Of a stretch of 64,000 nucleotides of DNA, positions 26,825 through 35,645 are shown piece by piece (position 1 is the stretch's first letter; every line of letters begins with the position of its first letter). A model generated the notes under the pieces. The model was not told where the DNA came from. It did not search any database and saw only the letters and a program-made list of their open reading frames with translations. Source of the stretch: Kribbella italica. Its GTDB lineage: Bacteria > Actinomycetota > Actinomycetes > Propionibacteriales > Kribbellaceae. The stretch covers positions 1,798,001 to 1,862,000 of the forward strand of contig NZ_JACHMY010000001.1 in assembly GCF_014205135.1 (NCBI RefSeq), read 5' to 3'. The position numbers and the translations under genes were made by a program.

Positions 26825-27478
26825 ATGACGGGCGTGCTGACCACTCACTGGCCCTTGCGGAATCTCCGGCTGACGACCGACCGGCTCGTCCTGCGTCCTC
26901 CGACCGACGAGGAGCTGTCGGACATCGCCGACGTCGCCGCCGCCGGGATCAGCCGGCCGGGGGAGCACCCCTTCCTGAGGGCGTGGCCCGACGAGCCGGC
27001 CGCGCGGGCGCGGGGTGTGGTGCAGCAGCACTGGACCCACCTCGGATCGTGGACCCCGGACGAGTGGGACCTGGAGCTCGGTGTCTTCCGCGACGGCATG
27101 CCGCTGGGTCTGGTCGGCTTGATGGGCAGCGAGTTCCGGGTGCTGCGTGAGGTGAAGACCTGGTCGTGGCTCGGCTTGGCGCATCAGCGACAGGGGTACG
27201 GCACGGAGGCGCGGAGCGCGCTGCTGCACCTGGCCTTCGAGGGGCTGGACGCCGTGGCGGCGCGCACGGAGGTGTTCGAGGACAACTCCGGTTCCCAGGG
27301 CGTCTCCCGCAAACTCGGCTACCGGCCGGACGGGATCTCGCGCGATGTCCTGAACGGCGAGCCCATCGTGTCGGACCGGCTGCGGCTGACCCGCGAGGAC
27401 TGGTTCGCCGTCGAGCGCCCCAAGGTCGAGATCGCCGGGCTCGACGAGTGCCGGGACTGGTTCGTCGACCCGAGCTGA
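26825..27478 (+). CDS. GNAT family N-acetyltransferase (RimJ/RimL-like)
   Basis: A 217-residue acetyltransferase. It has LRLTTDRLVLRPPTDEELSD at the start, typical of the RimJ-like subgroup, and the acetyl-CoA motif WLGLAHQRQGYGTEARSALL near residue 115, followed by RTEVFEDNSGSQGVSRKLGY. The acceptor could be a protein N-terminus or a small molecule. ATG 26825 is preferred, but an in-frame ATG at 26768 would add 19 residues; neither has a convincing ribosome-binding site. Confidence 0.8.
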   Translation: MTGVLTTHWPLRNLRLTTDRLVLRPPTDEELSDIADVAAAGISRPGEHPFLRAWPDEPAARARGVVQQHWTHLGSWTPDEWDLELGVFRDGMPLGLVGLMGSEFRVLREVKTWSWLGLAHQRQGYGTEARSALLHLAFEGLDAVAARTEVFEDNSGSQGVSRKLGYRPDGISRDVLNGEPIVSDRLRLTREDWFAVERPKVEIAGLDECRDWFVDPS

Positions 27479-27565
27479 GGGCCACCGAAGGACCCGGTGG
27501 TAGAGCAGGCTGCACCCCGAAGCCGGGTTCTGGCTGGACTGTGCCCGCGGCCCGATCTTTCTAGC

Positions 27566-27593
27566 GTGAGAGACGTCCTGGTACGTCTCGCAC
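27566..27593. promoter_or_regulatory. Inverted repeat overlapping the promoter of the second ABC exporter
   Basis: Arms of 11 bases (one mismatch), core GAGACGT-CCTGGT-ACGTCTC, start within a TAGCGT -10-like box at 27562-27567. The position just upstream of the ABC ATPase gene suggests a repressor operator. The cognate regulator is not apparent in the window. Confidence 0.5.
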
Positions 27594-27612
27594 GGTTCGG
27601 AAGGTTGGTCAC

Positions 27613-28590
27613 ATGTTCAAGGCACGCAGAGGGCGCGACAAGCAGGCCGGCGGTACCGCCGTGCTGGTCGCGGACGCCCCGGCGGACTCGGCCACGCTGG
27701 ACTCGGTCACGCCGGCGGACACGGTCACGCCGGCGGACTCGGCCACGCTGGACGCGGTCACGCCGGCGGTCGCCCCGGCGGACGCGGTCACGTCGGCGGG
27801 CGCCCCGGCGTACGCGGTCACGTCGGCGGTCGCCCCGGCGGACGCGGTCACGCCGGACGCCCCGGCGTACGCGGTCACGCTGGACTCGGTGACGAAGACC
27901 TACCAGACCGGGACGACTCGGGTGCAGGCGCTTGACGGCGTCTCGCTCGGCCTGCGGCGGGGGAGTTTCACGGCGGTGATGGGACCGTCGGGCTCGGGCA
28001 AGAGCACGTTCCTGCACTGCGCCGCCGGGCTCGACCAGCCGACGTCCGGCACCGTCTGGCTCGGCGACACCGAGCTGACCCGGCTCGACGAGAAGCAGTT
28101 GACCGTGCAGCGCCGGACCCGGATCGGGTTCGTCTTCCAGGCCTACAACCTGATCCCGTCGCTGTCGGTCCGCGACAACCTCACCTTGCCGCTGCGCTTC
28201 TCCGGCGTACCGGTGGACGAGGCGTGGCTGGCCCAGGTCGTGCGGGAGGTCGGCCTGACCGACCGGCTCACGCATCGGCCCAGCGAGCTGTCCGGTGGTC
28301 AGCAGCAACGGGTCGCGATCGCACGGGCGCTGATCACCCGGCCGGAGGCGGTGTTCGCCGACGAGCCGACCGGAGCACTCGACTCGCGGACCGGCAAGCA
28401 GGTGCTGCAGCTGATGCGTTCCTTGGTCGACTCGCTCGGCCAGACGATCCTGATGGTGACGCACGACCCGATCGCCGCGTCGTGGGCCGACCGGGTCGTC
28501 TTCCTGGCCGACGGCAGGCTGGCCGGCGAGCTCACCGAGCCGACCGCCGACACCGTCGCCGCGCACCTGACCCACCTCGGGGAGTGGTGA
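27613..28590 (+). CDS. ABC transporter ATP-binding protein with repetitive N-terminal extension
   Basis: A 325-residue ATPase. The first 88 residues are not part of the ABC fold: after a basic start (MFKARRGRDKQ) comes an Ala/Asp/Val/Thr repeat built from APADAVT-like units. The ABC core then has Walker A GPSGSGKST, Q-loop FQAYNLIPSLS, signature LSGGQQQR, Walker B AVFADEPTGALDS and MVTHD. No other start codon with an SD lies closer to the core. It forms an exporter with the FtsX-type permease immediately downstream. Confidence 0.9.
   Translation: MFKARRGRDKQAGGTAVLVADAPADSATLDSVTPADTVTPADSATLDAVTPAVAPADAVTSAGAPAYAVTSAVAPADAVTPDAPAYAVTLDSVTKTYQTGTTRVQALDGVSLGLRRGSFTAVMGPSGSGKSTFLHCAAGLDQPTSGTVWLGDTELTRLDEKQLTVQRRTRIGFVFQAYNLIPSLSVRDNLTLPLRFSGVPVDEAWLAQVVREVGLTDRLTHRPSELSGGQQQRVAIARALITRPEAVFADEPTGALDSRTGKQVLQLMRSLVDSLGQTILMVTHDPIAASWADRVVFLADGRLAGELTEPTADTVAAHLTHLGEW
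27684..27884 (+). repeat. Low-complexity coding repeat in the ABC ATPase N-terminus
   Basis: Short GC-rich units around GCCCCGGCGGACGCGGTCAC recur in frame with small variations. They encode APADAVT, APAYAVT and ADSATLD. The near-identity at DNA level suggests recent slippage or unequal exchange. Confidence 0.7.
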
Positions 28591-28592
28591 TC

Positions 28593-31163
28593 GTGTTCGC
28601 CTTCGCCTGGAGCACGGTCAAGTCCCGCCGGTCCGGTTTCGCCGGTGCCTTCATCGCCCTGTTCTGCGGTGCCGCGCTGCTGTCCGCGTGCGGCTTCCTG
28701 CTGCAGTCCGGTCTGCTGGCCGGCATCAGCCCCGAGCGGTACGCCGGCGCGTCGGTGGTCGTCGCGGCCGACCAGAAGCTCGCCGTCGCCGAATCGCCCG
28801 ACAGCGACTTCGGCGACCACGTCCCGTTGGACGCGAACCGGCTCGCCGAGATCGCGGCCGTCCCCGGCGTCGCCCGGGCCGTGCCGGACTACTCGTTCCG
28901 TCTCACCCTCGCCGGCAAGTCCGGCGCGCTGGTCCGCGGCGAGGAGGGCGGTACGCCGTCCGGCCACGGCCGCAGTTCCGTTGCCCTCGGCCCCTTGTTC
29001 GTCCGGGACGGCGCGCTGCCCACCGGCCGGTACGACGTCGCGCTCGACCGCGACGCCGCGGCGGCCGGCGGCTACGCGATCGGTGACCAGGTCAGACTCG
29101 CGGTGGGGTCGCGGCCGGCGTCGTACCGGCTGACCGGCATCGTCGACCCGCCGAGCGGATCCTTCCGGGAGCCGGTGGTCCTGTTCACCGACGAGGTGGC
29201 CAGGCAACTGTCCGGCAAACCCAGCCAGCTGTACGCCGTCGGTGTGCTGGCCGCGCCGGGAGTCGACCGGGCGGACCTGGCCGACGCGATCGAGCAGCGC
29301 CTGGGCGACTCGGTGACCACGGCGACCGGCGACGACCGGGGCAAGCTGGAGTTCCAGGACTCCTCGGCCGCTTCCGGCCTGCTGATGGCGGTGGCGGGCT
29401 CGTTCGGTGGCATCGCGGCGATCGTCGCGATGTTCGTGGTGGCCGGCACGCTCGGGTTGTCGATCCAGCAGCGGCGGCGTGAGTTCGCGCTGCTCCGTGC
29501 GGTCGCCGCGACACCGCGACAGGTGCACCGGATGATCGGCGCCGAGATCCTGATCGTGTCGCTCGCCGCCTCGGTGCCTGGCGCGGTGCTCGGCTACGCG
29601 CTCGTGTGGTTGCTGCGCGCGGCCTTTGTCCGGATCGGCGTGATCCCGGCCGACTACGGCCTGTCGCTGCTGCCCGTCCCGATCGTGGTCGCGGTGCTGC
29701 TGTCGGTCCTGACGGCCCGGCTGGCCGGCTGGATGTCGGCTCGCCGCGCGGTCAAGATCCGCCCGGTCGAGGCGCTGGGGGAGTCGAGCGTCGAGACGCC
29801 GCAGCTCGGTCCGGTCCGGACCCTGATCGGGCTCGTCCTGCTGGGCGGCGGCCTGGTGATGTGCGCGGTTCCGGTGTTCGTCGCCGGTGAGGTCGGCACG
29901 ATCGTCGCGGCGACCTCGTCGCTTGTCCTGGTGATCGCCGTGGCGCTGCTCGGGCCGCGGATCGTGCAGGGCGCACTCACGCTCGTCGGTCCGGTCCTGC
30001 GGCGTTCCGGCGGTGCGTCGGGCTACCTGGCCGCGGCCAATCTCACCCAGAACTCGCGGCGGGTGGCCGGCGCCGTCGTACCGCTCGTGCTGGCGATCAC
30101 GATCATGGTGGTCCAGGTCTCGGTCGGTGCCGCGCAGGTGAAGGAGGCCGGCCGGCAGGCCGACCAGGGCGTGGTGGCCGATCTCGTCGTGGCCGGCGCG
30201 GGGGCGGGACTCTCGCCCGGCCTGGTCGACGAGATCCGCGCGGTGCCCGGCGTACAGACCGCGACGGCGGTGACCAGAGGGCCCGCGACGATCAGGTACA
30301 CCGACCTCGGTGACGATGCGGCGCAGTCCGTGCTGGGCTTCCCTGCGCAGGGCGTGGACGCGACGAATCTGGCGAGCACGCTCGACCTGGACGTTCGTCA
30401 CGGCGACCTCGGGCGGCTCGAGGGGCCGGGGACCGTCGCGCTGAGCGAGTCTGCGGCGCAGCAGACCCGGACCGGGCTGGGGCGCCAGGTCGAGCTGTTC
30501 CTCGGGGACGGTACGCGGCTGACACCTGAGGTCGTGGCGATCTACCACAACGGCATGGGCTTCGGTGATGTGACCTTGCCGCGCGACGTACTGCTCGATC
30601 ACCTGTCCACACGGCTGGACGACTCGGTGCTCGTCCGCGCCGGATCCGGCGTCGACGCGGGCGCGCTGGCTTCGGCCCTCACCCAGCGGTTCGCGGGTGA
30701 CGTCGGGGTGGTGCTCGCGGATCGCCGGACGATGGCGGAGGCCCAGCAGGCCGGCCTGGACCTCAACCGGTGGACGAATCTGATCCTGCTCGCCGCGCTC
30801 TTCGGGTACGTCGCGATCAACGTCGCCAACAGCCTGGTGATGAGTACGACGGCCCGGCGGCGTGAGTTCGCGCTGCTCCGGCTGGTCGGCCTCGGCCGGC
30901 GGCAGGTCCGCCGGATGATGCTGGTCGAGGCGGCCGTGGTGATCGGTGTCGCGCTCGTGGTCAGTGCGGTGCTGTGTCTGCCGCCGATGGTGGGCGTCAC
31001 GGTCGGGCTGAGCGAGGGGGCGAAGGTGATCCCGGCGTTCTCGCCGGTCACCACCGCGCTCACCGCGGGTGGAGTGGTGCTGCTCGGGCTGCTCTCGATC
31101 ATGCTGCCCACGCGTCGGGTGCTACGCCATCGACCGGTGGACGCCATCGGCCTCCGCGACTGA
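28593..31163 (+). CDS. ABC transporter permease, FtsX/MacB type
   Basis: A permease of about 856 residues with an N-terminal helix (AFIALFCGAALLSACGFLL), an extracytoplasmic domain, a first FtsX domain near residue 270-390 (RRREFALLRAVAATPRQVHR), a second soluble domain and a C-terminal FtsX domain near 730-850 (RRREFALLRLVGLGRRQVRR). GTG 28593 has GGAG 8 bases upstream; GTG 28587 overlaps the ATPase stop but has no room for a ribosome-binding site. It is the partner of the preceding ATPase. The substrate is unknown. Confidence 0.9.
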   Translation: MFAFAWSTVKSRRSGFAGAFIALFCGAALLSACGFLLQSGLLAGISPERYAGASVVVAADQKLAVAESPDSDFGDHVPLDANRLAEIAAVPGVARAVPDYSFRLTLAGKSGALVRGEEGGTPSGHGRSSVALGPLFVRDGALPTGRYDVALDRDAAAAGGYAIGDQVRLAVGSRPASYRLTGIVDPPSGSFREPVVLFTDEVARQLSGKPSQLYAVGVLAAPGVDRADLADAIEQRLGDSVTTATGDDRGKLEFQDSSAASGLLMAVAGSFGGIAAIVAMFVVAGTLGLSIQQRRREFALLRAVAATPRQVHRMIGAEILIVSLAASVPGAVLGYALVWLLRAAFVRIGVIPADYGLSLLPVPIVVAVLLSVLTARLAGWMSARRAVKIRPVEALGESSVETPQLGPVRTLIGLVLLGGGLVMCAVPVFVAGEVGTIVAATSSLVLVIAVALLGPRIVQGALTLVGPVLRRSGGASGYLAAANLTQNSRRVAGAVVPLVLAITIMVVQVSVGAAQVKEAGRQADQGVVADLVVAGAGAGLSPGLVDEIRAVPGVQTATAVTRGPATIRYTDLGDDAAQSVLGFPAQGVDATNLASTLDLDVRHGDLGRLEGPGTVALSESAAQQTRTGLGRQVELFLGDGTRLTPEVVAIYHNGMGFGDVTLPRDVLLDHLSTRLDDSVLVRAGSGVDAGALASALTQRFAGDVGVVLADRRTMAEAQQAGLDLNRWTNLILLAALFGYVAINVANSLVMSTTARRREFALLRLVGLGRRQVRRMMLVEAAVVIGVALVVSAVLCLPPMVGVTVGLSEGAKVIPAFSPVTTALTAGGVVLLGLLSIMLPTRRVLRHRPVDAIGLRD

Positions 31164-31267
31164 TCGGCCGGTTGAAGTGTCCGGATCTGGGCAGCACGGG
31201 CTCTTGACGAGCACTTGTGCGCAATGAATGACTGAGAGCGCACACCTTCCGCCCCGAGGAGTTGCTC

Positions 31268-34075
31268 ATGCGCCGATTCGGCCCAGCGATGGCAGTTGCC
31301 GCCGCGCTCGCACTCGCCGTCCAGCCCTTCGCTCTGTCCGCCCAAGCCGGCCGGACGCCTCCCGGCCGGACGTCTCCCGGCGCGGTGGCGACCATCAGCT
31401 CCGGCAAGGCGTCGGTGAACCCCGAGCCTCAGCAGACCACCCCGCGCCGGGACGGCTTCGAGCTCGGCCGGACCGTCGGGCTGGTTCGGGGTCCGACCAC
31501 CGACGCCGATGCCGAACGGGTCGTCCGCGCGACGCTCGAGCGTGCGGGCGTCCGCACGATTCGGGTCACCGACGGCGCGGATCCGCGGACCGATGTCACC
31601 GTCTGGCTCGGCGGCAACGACCGTGCGTTGGAGGACCTCGACGTCGCCTCGCCGGCCGGGCTCCCGGCCGAGGGGTATGTCGTTGCTGTGGGCACCCATC
31701 GTGGACGTCACCACGTCGTGCTCGCCGGTGTGGACAAGGACGGGACGTACTATGCCGCACGCGCCCTGGACCAGTTGGTGCCCGGTCAGCGCACGGCAGC
31801 GGACGAGCTCGCCGGCGGTCAGCCCGCGACCGTCGTCGCCGGGCACTCGGCGTACGGACGGCAGCTGGCCGGGATCGAGATCCGGGACTGGCCGACCATG
31901 CGGTACCGCGGGTCGATCGAGGGGTTCTACGGGACGCCGTGGTCGCACGCCGATCGGCTCGACCACCTGGACTACCTCGGGGCGCACCGGATGAACACCT
32001 ACGAGTACGCGCCGAAGGACGACCCGTACCACCGTGAGCAGTGGCGCGATCCGTACCCGGCGGACAAGCTCGCCAAGCTGGGGGAGTTGGTGAACCGGGC
32101 CCGGGGCAACAAGGTCGACTTCACCTTCGCGCTCTCGCCAGGCCTGTCGATCTGCTACACCGCCGACGCCGACTACCAGGCGCTGGTCGCGAAGTTCGAG
32201 GCGCTGTACGCACTGGGGGCGCGGTCGTTCAACGTCCCGCTCGACGACATCGACTACAACACCTGGCACTGCGACGCCGACCGCGCCAAGTACGGCACGG
32301 GTGGCGGCGCGGCGGGTCAGGCGCAGAGTGAGCTGCTGAACCGCATCCAGCGCGAGTGGGTCGCGACGAAGCCGGGAGTCGCCCCGCTGCAGATGGTGCC
32401 GACCGAGTACTACAACGTCTCCGAGACGCCGTACAAGAAGGCGCTGCGCGAGCAGCTGGACGCGGCCGTCGTCGTGCACTGGACGGGGATCGGTGTGGTC
32501 CCGAAGACGATTACCGCCGCGCAGGCCGCCCAGGCGAAGGCGGTGTTCGGCCACGACATCCTGATCTGGGACAACTACCCGGTCAACGACTACGCGGCCG
32601 GGCGGTTGCTGCTGGCCGACTACAGCGGCCGCGAACGAGGCATCGCCGACCATGTCGTCGGCGTGATCTCGAACCCGATGAACCAGGCCGCGGTCAGCAA
32701 GATCGCGCTCTCCGCGTTCGCCGAGCTGGGCTGGAAGCCGTCGACGTACGACGAGCGAGCGGCCTGGGAACGCGCTCTCTCCGAGCGGGCCGGCGGGGAT
32801 CGGCGGACGATCGAGGCGCTGAAGGTGTTCGCGGACCTGAACACGTACGACACGACGCTGCACCCGGAGTCCGCGCCGGAGCTGGCCGCGCGGATCGACG
32901 CGTTCTGGACGGCGTACGGGGACGACGCGAAGGGCGGCGCCACGGCCGGGGAGAGGGCGATCCGGAAGCTGCGGCCTTACTTCCAGGCCGTGACGCGGGC
33001 CCCCGCGCAGATCCGTGCCGGGGTGATCGACCCGGCGTTCGGCGACGAGGCGAAGGCGTGGCTGGATGCGACGGTGCTGTGGGGACAAGCGCTCGAGCAG
33101 TCCCTCGCGCTGCTGGCCGCGATCGACGACGGTGACGGCGCGACGGCCTGGGCGAAGCGTCAGCAAGTCGACAAGTTGACTGGTCAGGCGAAAGCGATCC
33201 GGGACGTCCGGGAGCCGCACTCCGGGACCTACCCGCGGATCGGCGAGGGCGTGGTTGACACGTTCCTGGCGCGGGCCGGGCAGGTGCACGACGAGTGGAT
33301 GGGACTGGTGCCGCGGCGGACGGCGACGGCGAGCATCCCGACGTACGCGGAGAACGGGCCGGCCCGGATGGTCGACGGCGACGAGTCGACGTTCTACTGG
33401 AGCAACCGCGCTCCGGCGGCGAACGACGAGATCCGGGTCGACCTCGGTGCGCCGCGGGAGATCGGCGCGATCGCCGTACTGATGGGCAAGGACGGGAGCC
33501 CGGACGACTTCATCCAGTCCGGGGCGCTGGAGTGGTCGGCGGACGGCGAGACGTGGACCGAGCTGGCCCGCGCGACGTCCGCCGAGGTCCGCGCGACGGC
33601 TCCGGCCGGGACGAAGGCGCGGTACGTGCGCTACCGGGCCTCGGCCGCTAATGCGTCCAACTGGTTGGTTGTTAGAGAGCTATCGGTTCAGGTCACGGAC
33701 GGGTCCGAGCTGGTGCTGACGGCCTCCGGTGGACCAGCGCCTGCCGAGGGATCCGCGTTGGCGCGGGCTGTCGACGGAGATGTCGGTACGGCGTACGTGG
33801 CGGGCGCGGGGCCGGGGGAGGGTGACGCGCTGACCGTGACGGCCTCGGCTGCGGCTGTGGTGGATCGGGTGACCGTGCTGCAGCGGGCCGGTGCGGTCGC
33901 GGCGGGTCGGGTGGACGTCCACACCGCTGCGGGCTGGCGGGAGATTGGTGTGGTGCGTTCGGCGTACACGGCGCTTCGGGTGAGCGGCACGGTCGATGCC
34001 GTGCGAGTGCGGTGGACCGCCGGGGCGACCGCGCCGCAGGTCGCCGAGGTGATCCTGCGCAAGGCGACTGGGTAA
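31268..34075 (+). CDS. Secreted beta-N-acetylglucosaminidase (GH84/hyaluronidase type) with CBM32-like domain
   Basis: A 935-residue exported glycosidase. A Sec signal peptide (residues 1-27) is followed by a GH20-type N-terminal domain (about 60-200) and the GH84 catalytic barrel (about 205-500), which begins RYRGSIEGFYGTPWSH. The catalytic aspartate pair Asp326-Asp327 is in FNVPLDDIDYN. A helical region follows, then an F5/8-type (CBM32-like) domain at about 690-805 (EIRVDLGAPREIGAIAVLMG) and a further beta-rich end. It probably cleaves terminal GlcNAc from glycans. GAGGAG stands 6 bases before ATG 31268. Confidence 0.92.
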   Translation: MRRFGPAMAVAAALALAVQPFALSAQAGRTPPGRTSPGAVATISSGKASVNPEPQQTTPRRDGFELGRTVGLVRGPTTDADAERVVRATLERAGVRTIRVTDGADPRTDVTVWLGGNDRALEDLDVASPAGLPAEGYVVAVGTHRGRHHVVLAGVDKDGTYYAARALDQLVPGQRTAADELAGGQPATVVAGHSAYGRQLAGIEIRDWPTMRYRGSIEGFYGTPWSHADRLDHLDYLGAHRMNTYEYAPKDDPYHREQWRDPYPADKLAKLGELVNRARGNKVDFTFALSPGLSICYTADADYQALVAKFEALYALGARSFNVPLDDIDYNTWHCDADRAKYGTGGGAAGQAQSELLNRIQREWVATKPGVAPLQMVPTEYYNVSETPYKKALREQLDAAVVVHWTGIGVVPKTITAAQAAQAKAVFGHDILIWDNYPVNDYAAGRLLLADYSGRERGIADHVVGVISNPMNQAAVSKIALSAFAELGWKPSTYDERAAWERALSERAGGDRRTIEALKVFADLNTYDTTLHPESAPELAARIDAFWTAYGDDAKGGATAGERAIRKLRPYFQAVTRAPAQIRAGVIDPAFGDEAKAWLDATVLWGQALEQSLALLAAIDDGDGATAWAKRQQVDKLTGQAKAIRDVREPHSGTYPRIGEGVVDTFLARAGQVHDEWMGLVPRRTATASIPTYAENGPARMVDGDESTFYWSNRAPAANDEIRVDLGAPREIGAIAVLMGKDGSPDDFIQSGALEWSADGETWTELARATSAEVRATAPAGTKARYVRYRASAANASNWLVVRELSVQVTDGSELVLTASGGPAPAEGSALARAVDGDVGTAYVAGAGPGEGDALTVTASAAAVVDRVTVLQRAGAVAAGRVDVHTAAGWREIGVVRSAYTALRVSGTVDAVRVRWTAGATAPQVAEVILRKATG

Positions 34076-34078
34076 ACT
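34073..34078 (+). promoter_or_regulatory. Possible -10 box TAAACT for the folD riboswitch transcript
   Basis: TAAACT overlaps the TAA stop of the glycosidase gene. It would start transcription near 34085, at the left edge of the riboswitch. No clear -35 box is seen. Confidence 0.3.
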
Positions 34079-34080
34079 GG

Positions 34081-34170
34081 CCGGCGGGCCGCTACTGGCG
34101 TTCAGGTGGGTCACCACCGGGGAACGGCCCGCCGGATCTTCGGCTGCAGCCGCGCGCCTGGGCAACGACG
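34081..34170 (+). ncRNA. ZTP (pfl) riboswitch upstream of folD
   Basis: Bases 34081-34090 pair perfectly with 34126-34135 (10-bp P1). The enclosed loop holds TACTGGCG and CACCACCGGGGAACGG, and the 3' half holds CGCGCCTGGGCAAC. These are the conserved elements of the pfl motif that senses ZTP/ZMP when 10-formyl-THF is short. folD is one of the best-known targets of this class. The 3' boundary is approximate. Confidence 0.8.
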
Positions 34171-34202
34171 AGTGTTCGCCGACGCCCGAAGGAGCGCGCC
34201 GT

Positions 34203-35066
34203 ATGACTTCAGACAACAACACCGCCCGGCCGATGATCGGTACCGACCTCGCCGCCGACATGGTGGCCCAGGCCGCCGTCCGCGCCAAGAAGCTGCAGGA
34301 CGAGACCGGCGTCCAGCCCTGCCTGGCGGCGGTGCTGGTGGGGGACGACCCCGCGTCGGCGACGTACGTACGGATGAAGCAGAACCGGAGCAAGAAGGCC
34401 GGCATCGGCTCGGTCAGCGTCGTGCTGCCGGCGTCGACCACCACTGAAGAGCTGGTCGCCGAGCTGACGAGGCTGTCCAACGACCCGACCGTGCACGGGA
34501 TCCTGCTGCAGCACCCGGTCCCGGCGCAGATCGACGAGCGCGCCGCGTTCGAGGCGATCGCGCCGGCCAAGGACGTCGACGGCGTCACCATGCACTCGTT
34601 CGCCGCGATGGCCTTCGGCGAGCCGGGCTTCCGCTCGTGCACCCCCGGCGGGATCCTGCGGCTGCTGCAGACGTACGACGTACCGCTGTCCGGTGCGCAC
34701 GCCGTCGTCATCGGCCGCAGCCCGATCCTCGGCAAGCCGGCCGGAATGTTGCTGCTGGCATCTAATGCGACCGTCACCTACACGCACTCGCGGACGAAGG
34801 GCCTGCCGGCACTGGTGCGTCAGGCCGACATCGTGGTCGCTGCGGTCGGCAAGCCGAACTTCGTCCGCGGTGAGTGGCTGAAGCCCGGCGCCGTCGTGGT
34901 CGATGCCGGGTACAACGAAGGCAACGTCGGCGACGTGCACGCGGAGGAGGCCGCGGCGGTCGCGAGCCTGCTCACGCCTGTGCCCGGCGGCGTCGGCCCG
35001 ATGACGATCGCCCTCCTGCTGGAGCAGACCGTCGACGCGGCGGAAGCGCAAAACGCCCGCAGCTGA
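34203..35066 (+). CDS. folD: Bifunctional methylene-THF dehydrogenase / methenyl-THF cyclohydrolase
   Basis: A 287-residue folate enzyme that interconverts 5,10-methylene- and 10-formyl-THF using NADP. Conserved segments are LVGDDPASATYVRMKQNRSKKAGI (with the catalytic Tyr and Lys), LLQHPVPAQID, PAKDVDGVT and the Rossmann VVIGRSPILGKPAGMLL, then TPVPGGVGPMTIALL. Length is standard. AAGGAG precedes the ATG. The ZTP riboswitch in its leader would raise expression when one-carbon units run low. Confidence 0.96.
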   Translation: MTSDNNTARPMIGTDLAADMVAQAAVRAKKLQDETGVQPCLAAVLVGDDPASATYVRMKQNRSKKAGIGSVSVVLPASTTTEELVAELTRLSNDPTVHGILLQHPVPAQIDERAAFEAIAPAKDVDGVTMHSFAAMAFGEPGFRSCTPGGILRLLQTYDVPLSGAHAVVIGRSPILGKPAGMLLLASNATVTYTHSRTKGLPALVRQADIVVAAVGKPNFVRGEWLKPGAVVVDAGYNEGNVGDVHAEEAAAVASLLTPVPGGVGPMTIALLLEQTVDAAEAQNARS

Positions 35067-35074
35067 CGCCGCAA

Positions 35075-35170
35075 CCCCCTTGCGTCCGAAGAACCCGCAT
35101 GCGTCCGAAGAACCCGAGGCTATAGCGCTCGGTACTTCGGACGCAGCGCGGTTCTTCGGACGTAAGGGGG
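35075..35170. repeat. Nested inverted repeat built from a repeated GCGTCCGAAG motif
   Basis: The outer arms (35075-35097 and about 35147-35170) are almost perfect complements, CCCCCTTnCGTCCGAAGAAC on one side. The inner arms repeat the same GCGTCCGAAG core and close on a CCGAG/CTCGG stem around GCTATAGCG. Two direct and two inverted copies of the core thus form one hairpin of about 96 bases. It begins 9 bases after the folD stop, so it could act as a terminator or be a small mobile REP-like element. Confidence 0.75.
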
Positions 35171-35276
35171 CGGTGGCGAGACGGGTGAGCGGCGAGGTGG
35201 CGGTCTGACCTAATGTTGAGACTGGTGTCCAGCGCCGAGGAGCGGTGCGGGACGTGGTGATCTAGGAGGCAGGACA

Positions 35277-35645
35277 GTGGCGGTACGGGCGATCCGGGGT
35301 GCCACCCAGCTGGACGCGGACGAGCGCGAGCACCTGCTCGAGCGGACGGCCGAGCTGGTCCGGGCGGTGCTGGAGGCGAACGATCTCAGCTCCGAGGACC
35401 TGATCAGCATCCTGTTCACCGTCACGCCCGACCTGAGCTCGGAGTTCCCCGCGGTGGCCGGCCGGCAGATCGGCCTGACCGACGTACCGCTGATGTGCAT
35501 GCAGGAGATCGCCGTTCCGCACGCTCTGCCGCGGGTGGTCCGGATGATGCTGCACACCGAGTCGGCGCGGTCGCGGGAAAAGATCCAGCACGTCTACCTG
35601 CACGGCGCCACCGCGCTGCGCCCGGACCTGACGGGCGCCCAGTGA
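35277..35645 (+). CDS. aroH: Chorismate mutase, AroH class
   Basis: A 122-residue trimeric-type chorismate mutase (Bacillus AroH fold) that turns chorismate into prephenate for Tyr/Phe synthesis. It starts VRAIRGATQLDADE, with the active-site arginine in RGAT, and continues with SILFTVTPDLSSEFPA and the C-terminal HVYLHGATALRPDL. GTG 35277 has TAGGAGG 7 bases upstream. Its TGA overlaps the tyrA GTG (GTGA), so product and next enzyme are co-translated. A TAATGT -10 box lies at 35211-35216. Confidence 0.95.
   Translation: MAVRAIRGATQLDADEREHLLERTAELVRAVLEANDLSSEDLISILFTVTPDLSSEFPAVAGRQIGLTDVPLMCMQEIAVPHALPRVVRMMLHTESARSREKIQHVYLHGATALRPDLTGAQ

Noticed and set aside
27482-27500. A short hairpin after the GNAT gene as a terminator
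   Set aside because: The stem is only 6 bp with a long loop and no U-run, too weak to call.
30599-33289. An 896-codon antisense frame under the glycosidase and the ABC permease
   Set aside because: It spans the junction of two well-supported plus-strand genes and has the composition of a GC-driven shadow frame.
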